Assembly: GCA_963575645.1 (NCBI GenBank)
Contig: OY754469.1
Coordinates: forward strand, 18,370,001 to 18,434,000
DNA length: 64,000 nucleotides
Reading direction: 5' to 3'
From: Xanthostigma xanthostigma
Lineage: Eukaryota; Arthropoda; Insecta; Raphidioptera; Raphidiidae
Positions 35,169 through 44,785 of this stretch are shown in pieces. How positions within the stretch are numbered: position 1 is the first letter of the stretch; each line of letters opens with the position of its first letter. Below the pieces are notes generated by a model. The model was not told the origin of the DNA and made no database searches. It was given only the letters and a program-made list of their open reading frames with translations. Position numbers and translations under genes: made by a program.

Positions 35169-35758
35169 TGTAACAAAACTGCTGTAGTCCGTGGCGGAAA
35201 TTATTTATTTACAAGAATAAATGTTTAACAAAACGGTTAAACAGACAAACGAAAGCGTACTTCTTTAGATTAACAGAAATAATAACGTTAACAGAAACAA
35301 AACGTATAGTTCTAAATTATGTACAAAGAAATATTTACAACACACAGGAACACAACACAAAGTTTATCAGCACACTTGTCTATTAACTATAAGTCATTTA
35401 TTTAAAACCACTCACTAGAGTTATAATTTACTTCCACAGTATAGTTTATGTCGTAATTCGTAATGCCTGAGCACTGTGTCACGAACAGCTCGAATACTGA
35501 CTGACTGACTTGGTCACTCTGCCCGCCTTTTATAGTTTTTCGGTCTAATCTCTAGAATGTTCTCCACGCATCGAGTTCCTTTTCTTTACATGTGTGTGGG
35601 TCTCCAAGGTCGGGTGTTCGTTACCTGCTTCTATTGTTGTTGGTTGACCTTCGAGTATTGTATAGTCTTTTCTAGAAACTCCATAGGCGCATCACTGGGG
35701 GGAAATGCCCAACATAATTCTTTAGAGTTCATAGTCATCCCAACTGGGGGGCGCAACA
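35169..35758 (-). mobile_element. Solo LTR of a Ty3/gypsy-type retrotransposon
   Basis: A 590-bp block. On the minus strand it starts TGTTGCGCCCCCCAGTTGGG and ends TTTTGTTACA. An exact 4-bp duplication, GTAA, lies at 35165-35168 and 35759-35762. On the minus strand it holds a TATA box (35527-35534), three overlapping TCAGT initiators 28-36 nt downstream, and an AATAAATAA polyadenylation-type signal near 35201-35210. No internal retrotransposon sequence flanks it, so it formed by LTR-LTR recombination. A 4-bp duplication is usual for Ty3/gypsy. Confidence 0.88.
35496..35534 (-). promoter_or_regulatory. LTR promoter: TATA box and TCAGT initiators
   Basis: Minus strand: CTATAAAAGG with the TATA box at 35534-35527. 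TCAGTCAGTCAGT at about 35508-35496 places an A start 28, 32 or 36 nt downstream. This is the standard insect TATA-initiator spacing and supports the assignment of the LTR strand. Confidence 0.7.
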
Positions 35759-35762
35759 GTAA

Positions 35763-36507
35763 GATTGATACAGATTTGTTTTTATGTGATACTGTGGTCC
35801 CGGAGAAAATTTTCCACGGATAATCGAGGTTCTACCATACATACAAATTCATCGACAGTACAATGTGTCTATATTATGAACCATTGCAATATTCCTCCTG
35901 AAACGTTTCGTATTTGTTCGAGGTGAACAGTTTATACATTTATTTTATTATTATGGCGTAGCTTCGTCTTTCAATTTGTAAAAATGACGTACATTCCAGA
36001 CAATTTATTATGTATTGTATGCGATATAGGAAAAACAGAAGTGTTGAAATACCGCTATAATAAAATATCGAATGTTATATAATATTACATAAACATTTTT
36101 TTAAAGAAAAATATTGACATTCTGATTTGCTGCTTCAAGTAATATATGTTTAGGGATGATCCAACGATATTACTTACATATCGTGTAAGGTATATTGGAA
36201 ACTAATAAAATAAAAAATAGATACATAACATTACTGTAAAAAACTGCTTTCACGTCCATTTGTAGATGACACATTTTGTTTTGTTATTCTTTAATTACAA
36301 TACAAAACACAAAGGTCTATAAGGGGTTTTTGCCCCTAAAAAATTGAAAATATCAGATTGATAGCGCGTATGAAATTTTAGCATTTTATTGTTTAACAAC
36401 TTGTGTATTTTAAGTTTTTGTCAAAATTATTTGTATCCTAGGGACCCAAAGTTTCGCAATTATGCATTTTTGGTCAAAATTATACCGTATTTAGAGATTT
36501 AATCTAC
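35763..36507. other. No gene seen; pogo-type end fragment near 35.82 kb
   Basis: GGATAATCGAGGTTCTACCAT at about 35818-35838 resembles one terminal repeat of the pogo-like element at 24253-24796, with no matching second end. The remainder is AT-rich. Confidence 0.4.
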
Positions 36508-36510
36508 TAA

Positions 36511-36790
36511 TGGTGTCTTCCCACTTGCGGTCGTTCCATTTGCGGTCGGAACAATTTTCGTCCCACTTGTGGTAATATGATAAAATGAAAATAATATCAG
36601 GGTAATCTCACTTGAGGTTAAGAAAATAACTTTATAAATCGAATACGATTGGGTAGTGCTGTTGATGCGATGGCGTTTAGGAAAGTATCAAATTCTCACA
36701 ACTAACATTATTTTCTTTTAATAATATCGATTGACCGCAAGTGGAACGATAATTGTTCTGAGCGCAAATGGCACGACCGCAAGTGACACT
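36511..36790. mobile_element. MITE with CACTTGCGGTC repeats at both ends
   Basis: The left end (CCCACTTGCGGTCGTTCCAT, then GGAACAATTTTCGTCCCACT) and the right end, read inward (TCACTTGCGGTCGTGCCATT, then AGAACAATTATCGTTCCACT), are inverted copies over about 60 bp. The middle is AT-rich. It directly abuts the PIF/Harbinger MITE at 36793. Confidence 0.75.
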
Positions 36791-36792
36791 AA

Positions 36793-36928
36793 GGGTAAGG
36801 CCACATGAAGAGCGTTCAACGCGCGTTGGCCCAACGCGCGGTTTAAAATTTCTATACAATTGTATATAACTGTTTACATGATAACGCGCGTTGGTGGCGC
36901 GTTGAACGCTCTTCATGTGGCCTTACCC
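36793..36928. mobile_element. PIF/Harbinger MITE, exact TAA duplication
   Basis: 136 bp bounded by GGGTAAGGCCACATGAAGAG and its exact complement. TAA is present directly on both sides (36790-36792 and 36929-36931). The arms contain CGTTCAACGCGC and the inner sequence holds further GCGCGTTGG blocks, making it strongly CpG-rich. The 3-bp TAA target and GGG end are classic PIF/Harbinger marks. Confidence 0.92.
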
Positions 36929-37037
36929 TAATTCGTTTTTTTATAAGCGCAAGATCGCAACCCTTTATTATTGAAATATATTACGAAATACACAATGACA
37001 CAAATTATGCGTAAAGATAAAAGTGTTGCGCTTAATC

Positions 37038-37582
37038 AAATTTCTGATATCGCGTGAGGTGACGCGGGAAATGGCTAGTATTCAATATGATATTTGCTAT
37101 TCGTTGCCATGGTTACCTACATAATATGTTCCACGTCATGTAAAAATTAATCAAAGCATAACTAGTTTATTTCTGACATATCGACAAAACAAAAAAAACA
37201 GCTGATTTTTTTTATTTCCAACATATTTCCGAAACTATAAAGTTTAGAAAAAAAAAATTTTAACAAAACTTTCTAGGAAAAATAAATAAAATAATAAGCC
37301 GTTATCAAAAATTATACCGTTATTGCGATTTTCCCCAAAAACAATAGGACTCTTCATATTTGTATACCAAACATCCTGTCAGAATTTGGTTTCAATCCGC
37401 TGATCCGTTTAACCTGTTTCGTGCTCACAGTCTAACAGACCAACAGGTAAACAGATTCACAGAGTTTTTCCAAAAATATGTTTTTTGTATTCGAGGGATC
37501 TCAAAACGAAAAAGTATTGTAAAATTTTGAAAAGCGATTTTTGACCTAAAAACTAGTAACATTCTCCACTTGGAATGGTAAG
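37038..37582 (-). repeat. Dispersed repeat family, copy B (inverted, near full length)
   Basis: It runs from AATTTCTGATATCGCGTGAG to TTGGAATGGTAAG, the mirror image of copy A (8800-9365) with all the main blocks in order. Between copies the identity is high in the ATATGCAAAT/GAAACCAAATT part. The 72-codon minus frame at 37425-37643 reads through it without a domain. Confidence 0.75.
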
Positions 37583-37713
37583 AAAAGTTATAGCAATTGA
37601 ATATCGATATCTTCTTGGTATTTCCAATGCAAAGTAGGAGCATGTAAGGCTTCTGTGCACAATGTACACGTTGCTGCTGTGTTGGAGTATAGGTATTTAA
37701 GATATAAAAGACG

Positions 37714-37752
37714 CGTTGAAGAAGAGAGTCATTGCGACTCTCTTCTTCAACG
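37714..37752. repeat. Perfect 17-bp-arm hairpin
   Basis: CGTTGAAGAAGAGAGTC, a 5-nt spacer, then its exact reverse complement. No clear parent element. Purine/pyrimidine-biased arms. Confidence 0.75.
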
Positions 37753-38070
37753 AAGATATATTAAATTATTTGAATATATTTAAATTATTTGAATTAATTT
37801 GCATCATACTTTTATTTATAGTGGTCTATAACCATTCATATAATACAATAGGAACATAAATTTTCCAAGGTCGAAGAGCTCCCTCATGGACTCTCATCCT
37901 TTTTATCTACATTTTGTTGTGACTTAAATTTATATGAGTACAAATATGCATATTCGTTTTTATAATGGTATAAAGATAAAAAAGAGCCTCGTATTTTTCA
38001 CTACACACTACATGAGTAATACTGGTATAATTGAAAACAAAATTATACAAAAACAAAAAAGTAATAATGA

Positions 38071-38144
38071 CACCAACCGCCGAGATCGAACCTACGACTT
38101 ATAGGTTACGAGGCAAGTGTTCTACCTCTCGGCCACCTTAGCTG
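38071..38144 (-). pseudogene. Degraded tRNA-Thr-like sequence
   Basis: On the minus strand a D-arm-like block (GGTGGCCGAGAGGTAGAAC), an anticodon-loop-like CTCGTAA (CGU) and a B box (GGTTCGATCTC) occur in order and at tRNA spacing. The acceptor stem pairs at only about half its positions, so the sequence is a tRNA relic or SINE head. Confidence 0.5.
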
Positions 38145-38152
38145 TTCTATAG

Positions 38153-38930
38153 TATACGATATACGTAGATTGCGACTCGATTGTCACATTTTCATTCTCA
38201 AGAATGCATTTTACCCTACCATACCAAAAGAAGTTTTACTTCAGAAAGTTTATAATAAACATAATATTATAACAATAAATAAAATTTTCGACTAATTTTA
38301 ATCAGACGTTAAACAAACATTTCATTTAAATAAACACAAATATTAAAATATTAAAAAGTGGATTTGTCGAATTAATTCATTTGTACAATACAGATTATTT
38401 TTTTAAAAATGTATGATTAATAATTTTATTGTATTTTAAATTATGATATTTTATAAAACACGATGAAGTTGAGTCCGTTAAAATATAAAAAAAAATATTT
38501 AGATACTAGACATTTTCGTCCAGCAATATTAGTTCAAACTCTAAAATCATCACCTGTAATTTTGACCAAAAATTTTTAAAATTCTGTGAACAAAAATTAC
38601 CAGAACCTATTTTTATATAAAAAAATTTACCTAAAAAATATTATTATTTCAGACTTTATTTGAGACTCGCCAGGTAGCTTTTAAAATGTTTTCTTAGTAA
38701 TTTTTTTTATTTCTATAAGCAGGATCACTGATCTGAGGAATAACCAATAATATAAAATTAATACAAGCAAAATTTATTTTAAAGACAGTTAGAGAAAAGA
38801 GATTTGGTTTATTATGTAGATAGGTATTTAAAACATTTCACAAAAAATGTGTTTTCGTTTGTTTATTTATTTTCTTTTGATACCTACACAGTACTTCTTA
38901 TTCTGAGCGAGGTATTAATTAGCATATATG
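38153..38930. other. No gene seen; fragment of the CAGACGTTAA repeat
   Basis: ATAAATAAAATTTTCGACTA and TTTTAATCAGACGTTAAAC at about 38276-38325 belong to the short repeat listed at 8.2 kb. The rest is AT-rich. Confidence 0.4.
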
Positions 38931-38933
38931 TAC

Positions 38934-39641
38934 ATACATACATACATACATATTTTATTTGCCCAAAAACCAAATACATGATATAAGCTCGTCACAATTA
39001 AAAGAACATTAAGATACAAAGTCACTAATAGAATAAAAACATTTCTGTAATAAAAAATTGCGTAGTTTATTTTTAAAAGATCTAAAGTCACCAATGCATT
39101 TAATATAAGCCGGTAAAACGTTATACAAAGTGGCACAGAAACAAAACGGTCCTTTAGAATATAATGATAGGCGGTAACGGGGGACATAGATATCAGCAGA
39201 TGAACGCGTGTTATAGCTATGAATATCATTAATTAATGAAAATTCAGATAAGTGTTGCTTAGCAAACTTACAAGCTTCGAAGATAACTATAGAAGGAAAC
39301 GTCAGTATGTTTTTGTTGATGAAAATAGGTCGACACGAATCATTAAACTTTAGCTTAAAGATTAGTCTCAAAATACGTTTTTGTAAAATGAAGACACGTT
39401 TCCATGAGGAACTGTGCCCCCATACGAAAACATTATAACTCATGGTTGAATGAGCAAAAGCATAATAAATATTTAACAGAGATTTAGTGTCCAAAGTTGA
39501 ATTTAGATTTCTAATTGAATATGCAGTATAGCTCAATTTCTTACAAACCTCGTCAACATGATTCTGCATAGATAACTGACTGTCAAATATGTAAAATATC
39601 TCAATTTGATTTTGAGTTATCCAAAATAGTAGGCTCAACAA
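38934..39641 (-). pseudogene. 5'-truncated LINE: reverse-transcriptase C-terminus and 3' UTR
   Basis: The 210-codon minus frame (39641-39009) is the best coding remnant of a non-LTR element here. It carries FDSQLSMQNHVDEVCKKLSY, then LNIYYAFAHSTMSYNVFVWG, RVFILQKRILRLIF, a HSYNTRSSADIYVP block and a FRSFKNKLRNFLLQ end. This is the post-catalytic thumb-side region of Jockey/CR1-type reverse transcriptases, which precedes the stop in such elements. The polymerase YxDD core, endonuclease and first ORF are missing, as expected from incomplete reverse transcription. A 3' UTR with AATAAA follows. The 3' end is a TATG simple tail, seen on the plus strand as CATACATACATACATACATA at about 38934-38953. 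The frame is free of stops, so the insertion is fairly young. Confidence 0.88.
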
Positions 39642-39935
39642 TTATATTAAACAACAAATAAATAGTAGGATGGGTATTTGGACTAAATAAAGCAAGTTCT
39701 AATTATTCCACTATTTATTTATGATAGCGATTTTAATTAATTTTAAACAACTTTTAAACCGGGACCATGGTTTTAGTAGGTTTTACATTTAGTGCACTAT
39801 TTGATTCAATATTAATCAAGTGGAAATAGTTTATAATATATCATGTCAATAAGCCAGTCAGATTTAAGCAAATTGGATAAATTAGAGATATAATATTATA
39901 ACCACCTATATTCCTCTTTTTTTCTTATTCATTCT

Positions 39936-40344
39936 CAGCACCGGATTTACCTTAGTGCCGCCCTTAGGCACTGTAAAATATGCCGCCCCATTACCGAAAT
40001 TTTACAAAAAATGAATAAAGTTTCGATATACAATTTTCAAATAAATAAAATGACTCATTCATAGCAGAAAATTATTTTAAATGCGTTAATTACATAAACA
40101 ATTTTTTTAACTAAGGATGATTCCTCATAAATTGCAATATAATGTTCAAATTTTCAGAGGCAAACATACGCTAAATAATGAAAAAAATTATTTTATTTAT
40201 TATAATTTGAAGATGTTTCCAACACGATTACACTATTCAATGCATTTTCGATAACGCGAAGAACATTTTTTTTTCTCACCCTCCGAATTTTTCCTCCCCT
40301 GAATATTTGCCGCCCTGAGTGCTCCTAGTGTAAATCCAGTACTG
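39936..40344. mobile_element. hAT MITE, CAGCACCGGATTTAC ends
   Basis: 409 bp with ends CAGCACCGGATTTACCTTAG and the complement of CAGTACTGGATTTACACTAG. An exact 8-bp duplication, TTCATTCT, lies at 39928-39935 and 40345-40352. GCCGCCC blocks occur near both ends (39958-39970 and 40308-40316). No transposase frame. The CAG ends set it apart from the TAG-ended hATs of this window. Confidence 0.93.
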
Positions 40345-40779
40345 TTCATTCTAATAGCGTGTACTATACGGTTACAAAATAAAGATTCAGAACACACATC
40401 AAAAGGTTTATTGTCAAAAGAAACAAAATCAAACATTTTTCACATTTGAAGTAGTTGCATATTTTTCAGTTTCTCCACTTGAAAGACTTTTTACATATGA
40501 TACCGTTCACTTTTATATTATTTTTAACACACTTTTATTAACTTCACTACGTATGTATCTATGTATGTATTAATGGAATCTTTCAATTTAATTTTCACCC
40601 ACTTTCAGGCGTCTGAATAATTTGAAATTTTGCACACATATTAAGAATAAAACAATTTGTGTAAATATTTTTGTAAATATGTAAATAATTTATATGACCA
40701 GTCATATGAGTGTATCCTGTAGGGTGGGTATGATTAAAATTAGAAGATAAAAAAACTCGAAAAAATCTTTGTAGGTATA

Positions 40780-41031
40780 TTTAAAAAGCATTTTTTACTT
40801 TTTAGTCGATGTATTTTTAAATTCAAGTTTTAATTATAACCTTAAAACTATGTTTATATAAATCATTTATATATATTTATATAAATTATTGTATTATCAC
40901 GGCTTCAAACAGCAACATGAAGTCCTACTAAATCGAGCTGGGGAACTTTCTATTGCTGTTCAACAAAATTTTTATATTTAAAAATTATTTTTTACTTTTT
41001 AGTCCACATTGCTATAAAAGAGTTTTTTTTA
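40780..41031. mobile_element. Divergent copy of the TTTTTAGTTCG fold-back family
   Basis: AAGCATTTTTTACTTTTTAG (about 40787) and ATTATTTTTTACTTTTTAGT (about 40983), followed by CCACATTGCTATAAAAGAGT, match the end blocks of the elements at 4921 and 6167. Here both are in the same orientation, so the copy is rearranged. Its right end runs straight into the perfect palindrome at 41032. Confidence 0.5.
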
Positions 41032-41213
41032 AAACTTTAATTTTAATTCATTGTCATCTATGTTAAAATATTTCCACACAAGTCAACATTATTTAATTTT
41101 ATTAGACTTTTTGACAGTACGTGTACACTGTCAAAAAGTCTAATAAAATTAAATAATGTTGACTTGTGTGGAAATATTTTAACATAGATGACAATGAATT
41201 AAAATTAAAGTTT
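41032..41213. repeat. Perfect palindrome, 87-bp arms and 8-nt loop
   Basis: Every base of 41032-41118 pairs with 41127-41213 around the loop 41119-41126. I matched the arms by eye and found no mismatch. The arms contain TTGTCATCTATGTTAAAATA and TTAATTTTATTAGACTTTTT. The outer few bases of the neighbouring TTTTTAGTTCG element continue the symmetry with a one-base slip. No coding potential. It looks like a recent inverted duplication or a fold-back element. Confidence 0.92.
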
Positions 41214-41820
41214 AAAAAAACTCTGAAGGACATTTACCATGTCAAAAATTTAGTGCTTTTATTCATAAATCCATGCGATGCTAATAATAATAATTCAATA
41301 TTCAGTCAACGGTTTTGGTCTAGCATTTGATGGGTATTCGGTATTTTATTGGTTTTGAGATTCGTTACATCTATAGTATAAATTAGTTGTTGCAATTTAC
41401 AACAAAAACACGATTTATATTAACAAACGGAAGGAAGGGAATAGCACAGAAACTGAGGATTATTTTTAATCTGTAGGCAGTTTAACCGATATCTTTAAAA
41501 TAGCGCTTATACTACCACTTTAAATATATCTGAGAGTAATTTAATAAAACTTCATATTTATGACATAAGTTCGTCATTATGTTAGTCACATTAAATAAAA
41601 GTTTAAAGTTACATATAGCCTGTTGCAAAAACTATCTCAATGTTAATATTTACCAGCCGTCTTTGATAACAACTCTTTGTATTAAACATCATTCTTTGCA
41701 AATAAAATCCAGTTCAAAAACAAGTTCAGAGACAAACCTAGGACTGGCAACTGAGCACCAAAAATTCACATTTAAATGATTTCTATTAAACGCATCCATA
41801 CACACACACACAACGAACAG

Positions 41821-41967
41821 TCGTGATGAAACAACGCAGTGGGCTAGGGACGTTTCGTATTGTTTTAGATCACGTGACGTACCGCCGTTGAAGCGTCGCG
41901 GCCGTCGCTATGAAGCAACGCCGCGGCGTTCTCCTGCCGTTATATTAAACACACCAGTTTTAGTTCA
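41821..41967 (+). promoter_or_regulatory. Candidate host-gene promoter
   Basis: A CpG-rich island in AT-rich DNA. It holds an E-box CACGTG (41871-41876) overlapping a CRE-like TGACGTAC, several CCGCCG/GCGGCC words (41883-41936), a TATA-like TATATTAAA at 41941-41949 and an initiator-like TTCAGAG with A at 41967, 26 nt from the TATA start. That spacing is right for a focused insect promoter. It is the only site in the window combining these elements outside a transposon. Supported by sequence pattern only. Confidence 0.5.
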
Positions 41968-42359
41968 GAGTTGTGTGCGTTGTGACAGAACGCATTACAA
42001 CACTAAAAAAAAGAAAGGATTTAACGCCGATATTTCACATTTTATGTAGACATATATATCTTTCTATAGATTGTAAGTTGTCCCGTTGTGTACTAAATGG
42101 TCCCTTAAACCTGCACTCGTAAGTTGTAATTGCCGTTATAAATATATGTGTGTTTAATTATCGCTGTCAAATTGCCGTGTTGTATGCATATAAATGTTTA
42201 TTGGTCATTAGACATTATAAACTGATATAAATATTAAAAAGTATTTAGTGTTAAGAAAGTATTTCAACTTTGTTGCGAGTAATGTGAAACTTTAGTGATT
42301 ATCTCTAAAAAGTAGTCTAAATTGTTAATCGAAGTAAAACTTTTTCTGCTGGATTCTTG
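41967..42359 (+). other. Candidate non-coding first exon (5' UTR) with GTAAGT donor
   Basis: From the predicted start at 41967 the sequence runs about 393 nt to a consensus donor (TTCTTG, then GTAAGTG with the G at 42360). It has several short upstream ATGs and no long frame, as is common for 5' UTR exons of insect regulatory genes. No known protein can be read. If the call is right, coding exons lie outside the window or beyond a long intron to the right. Alternative: part of an unrecognised retroelement. Confidence 0.35.
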
Positions 42360-42360
42360 G

Positions 42361-42770
42361 TAAGTGAAATTATTATTAAGTTTTCTACAAACTTTATTGT
42401 TATAAATTACGTATAATATTCAAAAGTTGATTTGTGTAGACTATTAAGAAAAAAGTTGCATCTTTGACGTAGTTTTTCAATTGTGAGCCTAAAGTACGGA
42501 TTCTGACATGAGACAGAGATAAAATTTTTCGAGTGCAAAGATGCTTAGTATTGAAAATACAAAGAATACCAATGAAAAACGGGAGTACCAAAACATTATT
42601 ATGATTTCATTAATTAATGTAGGAATCTGTTTTAATACGTATTATATAACGTTAATGTTTTGTTTCGAGGTGTATATATTATCAATATTTAAATGCGCAC
42701 GCAGCTTCTTCCAATTAATATTTGAGATATTTTTTTTATAATACAACACGTACCAAAAAGAAAAACACTT
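42361..42770. other. No feature seen
   Basis: AT-rich sequence with small overlapping frames only. It would be intronic if the exon at 41967-42359 is real. Confidence 0.4.
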
Positions 42771-42784
42771 CGGAAAACTATATT

Positions 42785-43220
42785 TGGGGTACAGTACGAT
42801 AACACGCTGTGCCCAAATTTTGACTTTTTTAATCATAGAAAACTCTAAAAACGTTCCAGACAAAAAAATTTGCGGATTATTCACAAGTTTCCTCAAAAAT
42901 ACGTAAAAACTTGTCGTCTTTCAATGTCATTTTTTGAATATAACCAATCAGAAATAACATAAGTATATACGTAATAGCAACTGATGTACAATTACTGTAT
43001 TGCTATCTCACTTTGTATACACAACCCCGCAATTGTTTTTTAAAGAACTCCTCCCAAACGCACTCTCTTTTTCACTGCGCGAAGAAAAACTCAATCGCAT
43101 CAACACGACCCCGTTTTTTTTTTTAATAAATCTCCCAAACGCCTTCCTCTTTTCACTGCACAAAAAATAATTTATAAAAAAAAATTCCGCACTTAAAACG
43201 GCTAATAACACTTAGATATA
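42785..43220 (-). repeat. Dispersed repeat, inverted partner of 7735-8035
   Basis: The blocks CAAGTTTCCTCAAAAATACG, AACCAATCAGAAATAACA, GCAATTGTTTTTTAAAGAAC and TCCCAAACGCCTTCCTCTTT follow the 7.7-8.0 kb sequence in reverse order and strand. A partial internal duplication is visible (TCCCAAACGC occurs twice, near 43051 and 43132). Confidence 0.55.
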
Positions 43221-44785
43221 TACCTAGTTTATTTTCAATGGATCTTTGTTATCCTACTCTAACCTTATATTTGTTTTCCAGTTTACGGGAAAATTATATA
43301 AATATATTTGTATTTTAATTTTTTTATTAACCTCTCAGTACATTGGGAAGCTATTGTGATGGGTCCGAAAAAAACCAATTTTTCAAGGTCACTACATTAT
43401 TTTTGAAAAAATGAATGTGTACGTACGTACGTATGTACGTGAAACTTCTTTCTGAGACGACATCCCGAGAATAAAAAAAGGTTATCGATTACGTTATGAT
43501 GCCAATAAACGCGTATTTATATAAATTAAATATGAATAGAAGAATTTTTTTAAATCGGTTCATTCGTTCTTTTTGCTTAATCAAAACGAGTGGATTTCAC
43601 CCGAAATCTAAAGATTGAATAAATGATAACGGCTTTTTTAGGGTGCCAATAGGACTGCATTAGTCTCAATACGATTCAAAAGAAATTTTATAAAAATCGA
43701 CTCAGCATTTTTTTTAAACAAAAAGACAGCATGAGTGTATCTTGGTATTTTTTTGAAAATATATTATCGGATCTAGTTTGTTAACACTATCTGGGATGAT
43801 ATATTACATTAATAAAAAGAGACAGACAAAAAGAATATCTCTTTCTTTTTTCTCCTTCTCCTTTTTTTTAGAAATACAGGGAGAGAAAAGAAAGAGATAA
43901 TATATCCTACCTACTACCAACTGTATTATCATCCATACGAAAATTGCATCCATTAATTCAGAGAGACAAAAAAAAAACAAAAATACTTCTTTGGTGTTTT
44001 GTTTCATTTATTTAAAGAAACATGTAATTTTTTAAAATATTAAGTTTCAAAAAAATGTTTATTTATCATTAAATTGCTTACTCTTGAAACATTTATTTTA
44101 TTTCGTTCTTTCTCGTGATTTGCAAAATACATTAAATTAAAGATTTCTTTATTTTCATTGAAGTTAAATGGAAACATTGCACCGAGCCTAGAAGTTTTCT
44201 TTTCTTTACTTTATTGATCTGAAAACGGTAAGTCTTTTTCGCGATTTGCAAAACTTGTTGATATGTTTCAAATAAAATCAAAACTCTTTTCCACACTGAA
44301 TGCTACCTGATGTGAAAAATAAGCCTTGAACTTAGAACTGTTACTACATACGGAAGATATAGCATGTCAGATTTAATAAATCTACAAGGAAATTTTAGTT
44401 ATTTTTTTAGTGAAAACTTCTATAGGCACGTTACGAACATTTTGGATGGATAAAATTCTATGATTTTGCGTTATCAACATGCTAATGTTAACAGTATATC
44501 TGCAGCTAAAAGTATGGCGTGTTGCGCTTGGCCAGCAGTAAACAGGCGCGCGCGCAGTCAATACACACTTATACATTGTATCAAGTCGTATCTACGTAAA
44601 GTTTTTTGCCTATCTTGACCCTAATTTTCAATATTATAAGATTGTAACATTAGTGCTGTGCATAATGTATGTATATAAGTAAAGTTAAATTGACTATGTT
44701 TTCCACAGTTCATAAAAACATCCTGTAAATATTTTGCATATTTAAAAAATTTGAAAAGAAGTTTGACCCTGCAGGCCATCCCTGT
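43221..44785. other. No gene seen; a GTAC simple repeat
   Basis: A short GTACGTACGTACGTATGTAC tract lies at about 43420-43440. Low-complexity purine/pyrimidine tracts (AGAAAGAGAT-type and its complement) form an imperfect hairpin around 43815-43900. Frames are short and unsupported. Confidence 0.4.
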
